This document shows, piece after piece, positions 6,060 to 12,386 of a DNA stretch of 12,432 bases. Under the pieces are notes generated by a model. The model was not told the DNA's origin. It made no database searches and saw only the letters and a program-made list of their open reading frames with translations. Origin of the DNA: Phycisphaerae bacterium (GTDB lineage Bacteria; Planctomycetota; Phycisphaerae; UBA1845; Fen-1342); contig JAFGRR010000111.1 in NCBI GenBank assembly GCA_016935035.1, forward strand, positions 1 to 12,432, given 5' to 3'. Position numbers and translations under genes: made by a program. The stretch's first letter is position 1; each line of letters opens with the position of its first letter.

Positions 6060-7633
6060 GCTTCCCCTTTAAATCCCACGCCGCCGCGGTGTTCCTGCAT
6101 CGCGACACCGAAGTCGAAGTAGGCACGCATGTTGATTCCGAGCACGTCGAAGTCCGCCCGGGCGCTTTCGACGGTCGGCCGGTCAACCCCATTGAGGAAA
6201 CAGATCTCGATGACCGGTACCTCGCTCGGCGAGGCGAGCACGTACCACTTGAGAGCCGAATAGCCGGTGTACTTGCTATTCGACAACTCGCGGGCCATCG
6301 CGAGATCAAGCGTGCCGGCGTGGATGTTCGCGTTGGGTTTCGTCGTCACGGAGCCGGCGGTGCCGCCCATGACGATGAGCTGGCTGTTCAGGATCGCCTT
6401 CCCAGTCCCTTCCAACTCCGGCGGAACCAGTAGGATCCGCGGGATATGGTTCATCGGCTTGCCATCGGGATCGTTCAACTTGTTGAACAGCGTCTTGGCT
6501 GCCGTCAAGGCATCCGAACTCAGCGCCGTATCCGCGCCGGCGGCGTAGTTGTTGAATCCCGCCTTGAAGAACGTCGCATTATTGATGAACGCCGTCCAGA
6601 ACACGTCCAGCAACGTCAGTCCGCCACCGCGTCCGAGCCGCTGCCCAACGCGAGAGAAGGCGCCCAGGTCGTCGTTGATGATGTCTCGCCGGTCGATGGA
6701 CAGAATCACGCCGTGCGTGTCGGCCTGATTCGTGTACTTCTCTTTCCCCAGCGTTCCGTGCTTCAGTTCGCCGCCCGGGGCCACCTTCTTGAACGTCATG
6801 TCACCGGTGAGCGAATACGACTCGATCTGGCGGAAGTCACGCACCGGACGCGTCGCGCTGATCATGCGCATCGCGGCCTGATCCAGCCCCACGAAATAGT
6901 CGACGACGAACCGGTTGAGCACGTTGCCGAGCATGTCCGCCAGGTCATACGTGCTCGGGCCCGCGGCGGCGAGTTCGCGGCGATGGCGGCGGTCGGGCAA
7001 CGCGTGGTACAGGACGTCCTCGATATCTGTGCGGAAACTGCCGCGGAATCCATTGGCCTCCGCCGCCATTTCGAGCGTTTCGCGAAGTGAGAGACCGTGT
7101 CGGTACTTGCGATGCGACGCCTCGAGCGTTTGCTCGCCATAGAGCTTCTCAAGGGTCTCGTCGCGCATCCCACCCATGCGGCACATCGCGACCTCGATCA
7201 CCTCGGGCGCGACAGTGCGAGAACTGCCCGCCTTCGGCGCGTTGTCGATCCGCTCGTGTCGAGTGGACATGCGCAGCAGGTGGTTCTCGAAGTCCGCCGG
7301 CGTCCAGGACTCATCCTCAAGCGCCTTGGCCTGAGCCGCTTCGATGTCGTCGAGCGCGGCCGGGTATTCGCGGCCGTATTTCAGCGCTAGCTCGCGGATC
7401 TTGTCGTCGCGGGCCCGCTTGGCCTTCAACTCCGCGAAATCGTCGGTATTCCGCTTCGGCGGTGCCGGCGGTGTGGGCGGCGGCGCAGTGGGCGGTGCGG
7501 GCGGCGGCGTCTTGGCCTTCGCCTTGAGCTCCTGTTCCTCCTTGAACTTCGCATCGAGCTTCGTGCGTTGATCCTCCGTCAGCGTGGACGGGGCCTCGAA
7601 GCCAACACTCTTCAACCATTCGTGAAAGTTCAT
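6056..7633 (-). CDS. Nested in-frame scaffold-capsid product (internal start)
   Basis: Within the protease-capsid ORF an ATG at 7633 is preceded by AGGAG at 7646-7642 with an 8-base spacer, a better site than that of the long form. It opens with MNFHEWLKSVGFEAPSTLTE, which reads like a natural protein N-terminus and lies right after the protease domain ends. The product would be 525 residues: the scaffold-like region plus the complete capsid domain, without the protease. This arrangement matches nested protease/scaffold genes such as lambda C/Nu3 and herpesvirus UL26/UL26.5, here extended to include the shell protein. It would let many capsid-scaffold copies be made for each protease-bearing copy. 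Seen: the start, spacing and domain boundary. Inferred: that it is used. Confidence 0.6.
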   Translation of the reverse strand: MNFHEWLKSVGFEAPSTLTEDQRTKLDAKFKEEQELKAKAKTPPPAPPTAPPPTPPAPPKRNTDDFAELKAKRARDDKIRELALKYGREYPAALDDIEAAQAKALEDESWTPADFENHLLRMSTRHERIDNAPKAGSSRTVAPEVIEVAMCRMGGMRDETLEKLYGEQTLEASHRKYRHGLSLRETLEMAAEANGFRGSFRTDIEDVLYHALPDRRHRRELAAAGPSTYDLADMLGNVLNRFVVDYFVGLDQAAMRMISATRPVRDFRQIESYSLTGDMTFKKVAPGGELKHGTLGKEKYTNQADTHGVILSIDRRDIINDDLGAFSRVGQRLGRGGGLTLLDVFWTAFINNATFFKAGFNNYAAGADTALSSDALTAAKTLFNKLNDPDGKPMNHIPRILLVPPELEGTGKAILNSQLIVMGGTAGSVTTKPNANIHAGTLDLAMARELSNSKYTGYSALKWYVLASPSEVPVIEICFLNGVDRPTVESARADFDVLGINMRAYFDFGVAMQEHRGGVGFKGEA

Positions 7634-8176
7634 GCGATCATCTCCTGCCTTGGCGGCAATTCGGGCGGAAGCTTGCTGGTCCGCCGCAACAGAAAGGAAC
7701 GAGATGCTCTTCAGTGTGATCTGGCGCGCGATATAGACCGGCCCCTCCACCTTGCGTCCGTTGACTGTGGTGGAGACACCGCCCTGCACAAAATCCATCT
7801 TCTGAATGCTCGCCCCAAGCGAGACCGGCCAGATGAAGCCACGTTTCGCATGCTGGACCACCTTTGTGGCCGGATTCGTGGCCTCATCACCATCGGTGTC
7901 ACCAGTGATGGTGCCACTCATTGTGATCTCGGAACGCCCGATGCGAACGCGGTCGGTCTGGCCGACGATCTTCTCGTCATCGTGATCCAGCAGCGCGGCG
8001 ATCCTGTCCGGTGAACTGACTCCAGCCAGCTCAATGACCATCGGCGCATCCAGGTATGGACTGTCCGGCCGGAACGATCCGCCCGTGTACGCCACGATAT
8101 CGAACCGGGGGGGCGATTCCTCCGTAGCAGACGCCATCCGCAATTCAGCCGCGAGCATTGCCAGCAACTCAGGCAT
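6056..8176 (-). CDS. Fused prohead protease - scaffold - major capsid protein
   Basis: I choose the ATG at 8176 (GGAG, 6 bases upstream); an ATG at 8188 is an alternative, and both overlap the portal end. The 706-residue product has three parts. Residues about 1-175 look like an HK97/U35-type prohead protease: LLDHDDE has the likely catalytic His65 and WPVSLGAS the likely Ser119. Residues about 180-320 are scaffold-like: charged helices (LTEDQRTKLDAKFKEEQELK), a proline-rich linker near 223-241, and another Lys/Glu/Ala helix. The remaining part looks like a major capsid protein (GpT/HK97-type fold), with FNKLNDPDGKPMNHIPRILL and a C-terminal segment with VPVIEICFLNGVDRPTVES. Protease cleavage would remove the scaffold and itself during maturation. 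Fusions of protease and capsid are known but uncommon. A strong internal start at 7633 lies at the protease-scaffold junction. Confidence 0.85.
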   Translation of the reverse strand: MPELLAMLAAELRMASATEESPPRFDIVAYTGGSFRPDSPYLDAPMVIELAGVSSPDRIAALLDHDDEKIVGQTDRVRIGRSEITMSGTITGDTDGDEATNPATKVVQHAKRGFIWPVSLGASIQKMDFVQGGVSTTVNGRKVEGPVYIARQITLKSISFLSVAADQQASARIAAKAGDDRMNFHEWLKSVGFEAPSTLTEDQRTKLDAKFKEEQELKAKAKTPPPAPPTAPPPTPPAPPKRNTDDFAELKAKRARDDKIRELALKYGREYPAALDDIEAAQAKALEDESWTPADFENHLLRMSTRHERIDNAPKAGSSRTVAPEVIEVAMCRMGGMRDETLEKLYGEQTLEASHRKYRHGLSLRETLEMAAEANGFRGSFRTDIEDVLYHALPDRRHRRELAAAGPSTYDLADMLGNVLNRFVVDYFVGLDQAAMRMISATRPVRDFRQIESYSLTGDMTFKKVAPGGELKHGTLGKEKYTNQADTHGVILSIDRRDIINDDLGAFSRVGQRLGRGGGLTLLDVFWTAFINNATFFKAGFNNYAAGADTALSSDALTAAKTLFNKLNDPDGKPMNHIPRILLVPPELEGTGKAILNSQLIVMGGTAGSVTTKPNANIHAGTLDLAMARELSNSKYTGYSALKWYVLASPSEVPVIEICFLNGVDRPTVESARADFDVLGINMRAYFDFGVAMQEHRGGVGFKGEA
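7634..7646 (-). promoter_or_regulatory. Internal Shine-Dalgarno for the nested scaffold-capsid start
   Basis: On the minus strand AGGAG (7646-7642) is followed by the 8-base spacer ATGATCGC and then ATG at 7633. The site lies in the middle of the long protease-capsid ORF, at the point where the protease domain gives way to the scaffold-like region, so it decides whether a separate scaffold-capsid product is made. Confidence 0.65.
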
Positions 8177-9806
8177 GTCCGTCTCCATTGCCCCCCGGAA
8201 CCGCCTGCTCAACCATGCGATCGCGAATGCGAGGCGGTACCTCTTCACCGGGCACCGCGGCGTCTAGCGCCGCCGAAACCATCCGCTCAGCCTTCGGTCG
8301 CGAGATACGCATCAGCGTGAGGAGTTCAATCGCCGCATCCCTCCCGATCGTACCAACGTTGCGTAGCACCTCGAGGACGCGCGGCGTCGACTGCGCGTCG
8401 ATCGATACGAGCCCCGCGGCATCAAGGGCTTCGTGTTCGCGGCCGGATTGCTCGATTTCGTTTCGCCAGTCCTTTCGGTCACGCGCGAACTCACGCGCGT
8501 AGGTTGTCGTCCGGGACTTCAGGCGAGTCGCCTGTGCCGAAGATTGCTTCGATGGGTCAACGTGATCTCGTTCCCCCCAGATCCACTCACACGGCACCGG
8601 CCAAAGCGGGTCGTTTTCTCTCGGCAAGTAGACCTGCCCAGCTCGCCCGGGGAGGTAGCCCGGGATGGAAGTAGCCTCGATCGCCCATGCGGAAACAACT
8701 CGCGTCAGAATCGTGTTGACGAGTTCGTCGTCCTGCTCGACGACGTTCGAGCGGTCGTAGACCTGGTGGTCTAGTCGGCCTGAAGCGTAGTTGTAGCGTG
8801 AGCTATCGCCAGACGCGATGTTCCGCGGCATGTTGAGCGGGCGGGCCTGTTCGATGATCAAGCGGTCGTCTAGCTCACCGTAATTCGTCGACGGCTGCTC
8901 GGGTCGCATCTGTGACGCCTTCGCTCCATGCGGCAACGCCATGAGCATTCCCTGCTCGAGCGGAATCGACGTGAACGGCGCGACCACATCATCTTCATCC
9001 GGGTCCATTTCCGATTCGAGCATCGCGGCCCCGAGCGATGCCGCCGCGCGGGCAGCCGTGAGGACGGATTGTCGAAAGTTGCGGCGTTCGGCCGTGATGT
9101 TCAGACTGGAGACACACTCCGGGATTCCCCGTCGCTGCCCCGGCCGCTCCGTGAGGAAGTAGTGAATGATGTCGTCCGCTGGGATGCGGGTAAACTCCAT
9201 CGGGTTCGTGCCCCACAGCCCGGTATCACCCGGATGCTGGCGCAAGACGTAATACCAGAGCGGATTGTCGTACTCATCGAATTCAATCCCGTCGACCACG
9301 TTCTCGCGGTTCAGTTGTGGCAACAGGCTCGGCGTCGTCACCTGGTCGGCTTCGACCAATTGAAGATCCAGCTTGACCGGGCATCTCAGCCTTGGATTGG
9401 TGCGAAGGCGAATGAACACCTCGCCATCGCACGCACGCGTGATTCGAGCCAGCCGCAGTTTCGCGGCGAGCCGCACGGCACGCGCCCACTCAATCCAGCG
9501 GCGTTCCACCGCACGATTCACAATTTCGTTCGGCGTGATTAACTGCAGGATCGGGCCGACGCCAATGGTGTCGTTCGCCAGGGTCCGCAGTTGCCCCGCC
9601 ATGAACGGGTTGTTAAACCTCTCGTGCCTCGCACGGTTGCGCAGAACGGCGCGCGTTGCCGGATCCGCTGCCGCGTTCACAGCAAGCCCATCTGCATAGC
9701 GCCAATGCTCACGATTCTCCGGCGAGTTCGAAGCAGCATCGAATCGCGCCTTGATGTCGCGGCGTGTGCGGCGAAAGCCCAGCTTGTTCGCGATCCAATC
9801 GATCAC
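8169..9806 (-). CDS. Phage portal protein, lambda family
   Basis: The GTG at 9806 overlaps the upstream stop codon as GTGA, so translation is coupled. The 545-residue product has the usual length and layout of lambda gpB-type portals (PF05136): an N-terminal DWIANKLGFRRTRRDIKARF segment, a conserved block around residues 30-80 with HWRYADGLAVNAAADPATRA and RHERFNNPFMAGQLRTLANDTIG, a GEVFIRLRTNP strand, IEFDEYDNPLWYYVLR, then IPADDIIHYFLTERPGQRRG and a long helical C-terminal half. The twelve-subunit portal ring sits at one capsid vertex, is the docking site for terminase and forms the channel for DNA. The C-terminus is extended by charged helices and ends with a Gly-rich tail (VPGGNGDGHA) overlapping the protease start. 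No frameshift or deletion is seen. Confidence 0.93.
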   Translation of the reverse strand: MIDWIANKLGFRRTRRDIKARFDAASNSPENREHWRYADGLAVNAAADPATRAVLRNRARHERFNNPFMAGQLRTLANDTIGVGPILQLITPNEIVNRAVERRWIEWARAVRLAAKLRLARITRACDGEVFIRLRTNPRLRCPVKLDLQLVEADQVTTPSLLPQLNRENVVDGIEFDEYDNPLWYYVLRQHPGDTGLWGTNPMEFTRIPADDIIHYFLTERPGQRRGIPECVSSLNITAERRNFRQSVLTAARAAASLGAAMLESEMDPDEDDVVAPFTSIPLEQGMLMALPHGAKASQMRPEQPSTNYGELDDRLIIEQARPLNMPRNIASGDSSRYNYASGRLDHQVYDRSNVVEQDDELVNTILTRVVSAWAIEATSIPGYLPGRAGQVYLPRENDPLWPVPCEWIWGERDHVDPSKQSSAQATRLKSRTTTYAREFARDRKDWRNEIEQSGREHEALDAAGLVSIDAQSTPRVLEVLRNVGTIGRDAAIELLTLMRISRPKAERMVSAALDAAVPGEEVPPRIRDRMVEQAVPGGNGDGHA

Positions 9807-10003
9807 GACGACGTCCCCGGCATGATAAGCTTCGTGAAGCGCAGCCCCCGTGCCGGCTTTTTGGCGGCGTTGGTCCCCTTCACGTGCCAGTCGGCCGCGA
9901 TCTGATCCTGGAGTGAATGCTGTTCGATGGACCCCTCGTCACCCGTAGCCTTCCGAGGCCCGGTGGCGTTCTCGACGATCGCATCCTTGATCTCTTCGGA
10001 CAT
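9803..10003 (-). CDS. Small protein in the gpW (head-tail joining) position, 66 aa
   Basis: I start the gene at ATG 10003 (MSEEIKDAIVENATGPRKAT), since this N-terminus looks conserved and the longer GTG frame from 10066 adds a Cys-rich leader unlike a protein start. The product has a helical N-terminus, a Gly/Glu/Ser stretch, an EQHSLQDQIAADWHVKGT helix (about residues 27-44) and a basic C-terminus with RGLRFTKLIMPG. In lambdoid phages a similarly small protein (gpW, 68 residues) lies between terminase and portal and joins head to tail; a protein of this sort recurs there in related phages. I infer a head-joining or terminase-portal adaptor role from position and size only. It ends by GTGA overlap with the portal. 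No Shine-Dalgarno is present; a terminator-like hairpin lies directly upstream. Confidence 0.65.
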   Translation of the reverse strand: MSEEIKDAIVENATGPRKATGDEGSIEQHSLQDQIAADWHVKGTNAAKKPARGLRFTKLIMPGTSS

Positions 10004-10041
10004 AGAAAAGCACCGTGCAGGTGTGCAGCCCTGCACGGCGC
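10004..10041 (-). terminator. Terminator- or attenuator-like hairpin directly before ATG 10003
   Basis: On the minus strand the sequence GCGCCGTGCAG (10041-10031) can pair with CTGCACGGTGC (10020-10010) to give an 11-bp stem including one G-U wobble, with a 10-base loop (10030-10021), followed at once by TTTTCT (10009-10004) and the ATG at 10003. This has the layout of an intrinsic terminator inside the operon. The loop carries a second copy of CTGCAC (10028-10023), so GTGCAG (10036-10031) can pair with either copy. The short GTGCA/TGCAC hairpin (loop GGGC) would exclude the long stem and free the U-tract arm. The two exclusive structures suggest attenuation. Neither was folded computationally. 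Confidence 0.5.
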
Positions 10042-10085
10042 TCCACCGAATCGCATCGAGTCTCACTGGTGAGGATTAACACGAG

Positions 10086-10133
10086 AACCCGGGAATGCAA
10101 GCCTGGATCCCGCCCGGGTTGCACGGGCGCAAC
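10086..10133. repeat. Overlapping inverted repeats in the zinc-ribbon / gpW-position gap
   Basis: AACCCGGG (10086-10093) and CCCGGGTT (10113-10120) form an 8-bp inverted repeat around a 19-base loop. GTTGC (10118-10122) and GCAAC (10129-10133) form a second small stem that shares bases with it. A further short symmetric element, CTCAC-TG-GTGAG, lies at 10062-10073. Apart from the terminator-like hairpin nearer the gene, this 129-base gap holds nothing else I can assign, and no convincing sigma-70 promoter is seen. They may be transcript processing or regulatory sites. Confidence 0.4.
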
Positions 10134-10321
10134 TATTTCTGCGGATTGTCTTCTTTTTTTTCCACCGTTCGGAATCGCGTTCCGCAATGAATACACTGCC
10201 TGCAACGAACGCGAGACTTCCATCTCGTGCGCGTCCACACCACCTCACTCAATGCGGAGAAGCAATTCGGGCAGCGCAGCCCATCATCTGGCGGAGGTTC
10301 AGTCTTTCGGTTCCTGCGCAC
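10133..10321 (-). CDS. Small zinc-ribbon protein (NrdR- or Com-like zinc finger)
   Basis: GTG at 10321 starts inside the terminase 3' end (23-base overlap), with GGGAG ten bases upstream. The 62-residue product holds CPNC at about residues 17-20 and, after about 20 residues, a VRCRQCIHCGTRFRTVE segment, so two Cys pairs for one zinc are present (with one additional Cys). The spacing and the CxxCGxRFxTxE tail resemble the zinc ribbon at the N-terminus of the repressor NrdR; phage Com- and Ogr-like regulators use similar ribbons. The ATP-cone that follows in NrdR is absent, and the protein ends with an acidic/basic tail (EKKEDNPQK). Plausible roles are nucleic-acid binding during packaging or regulation of the operon. 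An A8 run (10161-10154) occurs near its 3' end. Confidence 0.7.
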   Translation of the reverse strand: MRRNRKTEPPPDDGLRCPNCFSALSEVVWTRTRWKSRVRCRQCIHCGTRFRTVEKKEDNPQK

Positions 10322-12386
10322 GATTCGCCAACTCCCTTAGGCTCAACCTCTGCTTCCGGTTGCCTCGCGACGGCTTGCTCTCCATCCCGGGCAGCGTACA
10401 TCCGCCCATCGCCGCCGCAACGGCGCACCCGACCACACCGTCGAACCAGTGATTGTCGAGACCGGCGACGCGCAACTTCCATTCGTCGACCGTGCGACCA
10501 CGTCCCTCGGTCTTCACGCGGTACTCGCTGGTCAGGTGCTCGGCGAGCAGCCGGTGACGCTCTGGCTTGCGACCATGGAGCGATAAGCAACCGGGATCTC
10601 CCATTGCCACAGCCAGGCGGGCATGGATGAACGACTTCCAAAAGTTCGTGTCATAGACCACGTGTCGCACAGCCCTCCGGCCGGTTCCAACCGGAATCCG
10701 CCAGTTCAACCCGACGCGGTCGCCGCGCTTCCGCTTGTATTCTCGAAATGGAATCGACGAGGCGCCGATGTACTTCCCGTGCGACGGCATCACGGCGTAC
10801 TGACTCTGCCGACAGAACTGGTAGACGAGATCGGTTGCCTCCCCCCAGTTCGCATCGATCAAGCACCGATCCACGCGGACCATCGCTCCATCGTCACGAC
10901 GCCATTCCCGTGCGAGCAATGCGTCCACACAGCGCTCCAGGCCGGCGTAGATGGCCCCCTCTCGACCGGCCCGCGGCGCCGCCATTGGCAGCGTCCGCCG
11001 GATATCACGCAATGCGAAATGCGCCGCCTTCTGATCCGGTTCCGTACCGTAGTCGATCTCGTAGCCGGTGCAGTCTTCCTCCCAGGCGACCACGATCCAA
11101 TACAGCGCATCCGCGTGCACGTCGATGAACGCCGTCAGGCATGTGCAGCCGATCGGCACCTCGCCGCGCGACATGCCATTGACCTTCGCCGCGATCTGGT
11201 CCGCCGAGAGCAGTTCGTCATCAGGCTTGTGCTCGGGCAGCGGTTCGTTCTGGTACTCGGCGAAGAACGCGACTTCGTCACGGAGTCTCAGGTTCATCGC
11301 ATGCTGCAACGCGGATAGTTCGTCGGCGTTGTACTGCTCCGTCCAGGCCACGCGGGCACCGGCGTCCATCGCCTCGCGATTCGCACGGTAGAACTCCGTC
11401 GCCGTGGCGAGTTTGGCGTCGTCTCGGTCGAGGTCTTCGAGACGGAGTTCCGCATACCGCTCCCACAAGTCTTCGTTCGTCGGCCATGCATACACCATCT
11501 TGGTCCGGACGCCATGCCACTGCGGGTTCTTCATGCGATCGAGGATCTGGTCGGCGAAGTCGCCCTCACGCACGACGGTGCACGGCATGATCCCCGCCAT
11601 CTTCGTCGTCGGCCCCGCCAAGCCGAGAATCGCTCCGTTCAGAATCCGCTCACGCTCAGCACACTGGGAAGGGGATCGCGCACTCTCGTCTGTCTGTGGG
11701 TCATCGAGGATAACCAGTGACGGACGGATTGACGCCCCATCCGCGCGTTTGACGTTGAGCCCTCGGATCTGCCCCGTGATCCCGGCCGTCGCAATGACGC
11801 TTCCCGACGCCTTACTGCGGGCGATCGTCGGCAGTGTCAGTCGCGTCGCGGTCAGCTCAAGCCGGAGCGGCTTGCCGCGGTACAGGAGGCGCCGTTGGTG
11901 AATGCCCTCCAATCGGCGGATCGGATAGCAGACCTCAGGGAAATCCTCCAACAGCCGGTCGTTGGTCTCGATCTCGATCCGGATGTTCTCAACGCGTTGC
12001 TTAGCGTGGCCTTCATCCGGGCCGATGACCGCGACGAATGGCCGGTGACCGTAGAAGGTGGCCCAGATGCTCGCCTCCTCACACAGCGACGTCTTACCCG
12101 CTCCACGCGGCATCGCGACCGCGAACAGCGCCCCCTCGAGCACGACCGTTTCGATGAGCCTGATGACCCTGAGATGATCCTCGGACCATGGCAGACAGAA
12201 TGTCTCGGGGAAATAGGATTCGCAGAATCGCCTGAAGTGACACCGGCATCGCCGCTTCCGCTGCGGATTTCCGATGGCCGGGATCCGCCCGATGTCGCGA
12301 GCCGACCGCGACTCCGCCCGGCCTCGCCGGACGGCACGCTCCTTGCGACGCTCGTAGTCCCTTGATTTTGTTGCGACCTTACCCAT
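10299..12386 (-). CDS. terL: Phage terminase large subunit (ATPase and nuclease)
   Basis: ATG at 12386 starts a 695-residue protein. A basic N-terminus (about 1-50, many Arg/Lys) precedes FCESYFPETFCLPWSEDHLR. The ATPase has Walker A MPRGAGKTS (92-100), Walker B LVILDD (224-229) and a TAGITGQIRG motif (200-209). The C-terminal nuclease (RNase H-like) region shows candidate metal-binding acids in TAFIDVHADALYW (D422), CLIDANWG (D511) and NHWFDGVVGCAVA (D649). The enzyme would translocate DNA into the prohead through the portal and cut it at headful or cos sites. It is longer than the typical 450-650 residues because of the N-terminal tail. The frame stays open upstream but without a start codon; no small subunit lies between it and the window edge. 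No good Shine-Dalgarno is visible. Confidence 0.93.
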   Translation of the reverse strand: MGKVATKSRDYERRKERAVRRGRAESRSARDIGRIPAIGNPQRKRRCRCHFRRFCESYFPETFCLPWSEDHLRVIRLIETVVLEGALFAVAMPRGAGKTSLCEEASIWATFYGHRPFVAVIGPDEGHAKQRVENIRIEIETNDRLLEDFPEVCYPIRRLEGIHQRRLLYRGKPLRLELTATRLTLPTIARSKASGSVIATAGITGQIRGLNVKRADGASIRPSLVILDDPQTDESARSPSQCAERERILNGAILGLAGPTTKMAGIMPCTVVREGDFADQILDRMKNPQWHGVRTKMVYAWPTNEDLWERYAELRLEDLDRDDAKLATATEFYRANREAMDAGARVAWTEQYNADELSALQHAMNLRLRDEVAFFAEYQNEPLPEHKPDDELLSADQIAAKVNGMSRGEVPIGCTCLTAFIDVHADALYWIVVAWEEDCTGYEIDYGTEPDQKAAHFALRDIRRTLPMAAPRAGREGAIYAGLERCVDALLAREWRRDDGAMVRVDRCLIDANWGEATDLVYQFCRQSQYAVMPSHGKYIGASSIPFREYKRKRGDRVGLNWRIPVGTGRRAVRHVVYDTNFWKSFIHARLAVAMGDPGCLSLHGRKPERHRLLAEHLTSEYRVKTEGRGRTVDEWKLRVAGLDNHWFDGVVGCAVAAAMGGCTLPGMESKPSRGNRKQRLSLRELANRAQEPKD

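Noticed and set aside
6446..7090. A 214-codon plus-strand open frame opposite the capsid domain
   Set aside because: It is antisense to a well-supported capsid protein, is rich in Arg/Val/Gln/His as expected from high-GC mirror frames, and shows no domain or ribosome binding site.
7457..7510. GGC/GGT-rich repeat-like DNA that could be a tandem repeat
   Set aside because: It encodes the Pro/Ala/Thr linker of the scaffold-like region; the units are irregular and no array structure exists.
8107..8113. G7 (C7 on the coding strand) homopolymer near the protease start as a phase-variation or slippage site
   Set aside because: The frame is intact and the run is short; without population data there is no sign of length variation.
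8177..8248. A longer N-terminus (MKRYRLAFAIAWLSRR) for the protease-capsid protein, which looks like a signal peptide
   Set aside because: It lies entirely within the portal gene; the ATG codons at 8188 and 8176 have better sites, and the protease begins there. The apparent signal is a frame artefact.
8928..9542. A 204-codon plus-strand open frame opposite the portal gene
   Set aside because: It is the mirror of a clear lambda-family portal protein, Arg-rich, without recognisable motifs.
10060..10105. A sigma-70-like promoter (TTGCAT and GTTAAT on the minus strand) in the intergenic gap
   Set aside because: The spacing between the two boxes is only 14 bases and both are imperfect, so support is too weak.
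9939..10238. A separate minus-strand gene of 99 codons covering the zinc-ribbon/gpW gap
   Set aside because: It overlaps two better genes, has no conserved-looking features and no binding site. It is kept only as the possible -1 extension of the zinc-ribbon frame.
10623..11318. A 231-codon plus-strand open frame opposite terL
   Set aside because: It lies antisense to the terminase nuclease region; composition and lack of motifs point to a shadow of high-GC coding sequence.
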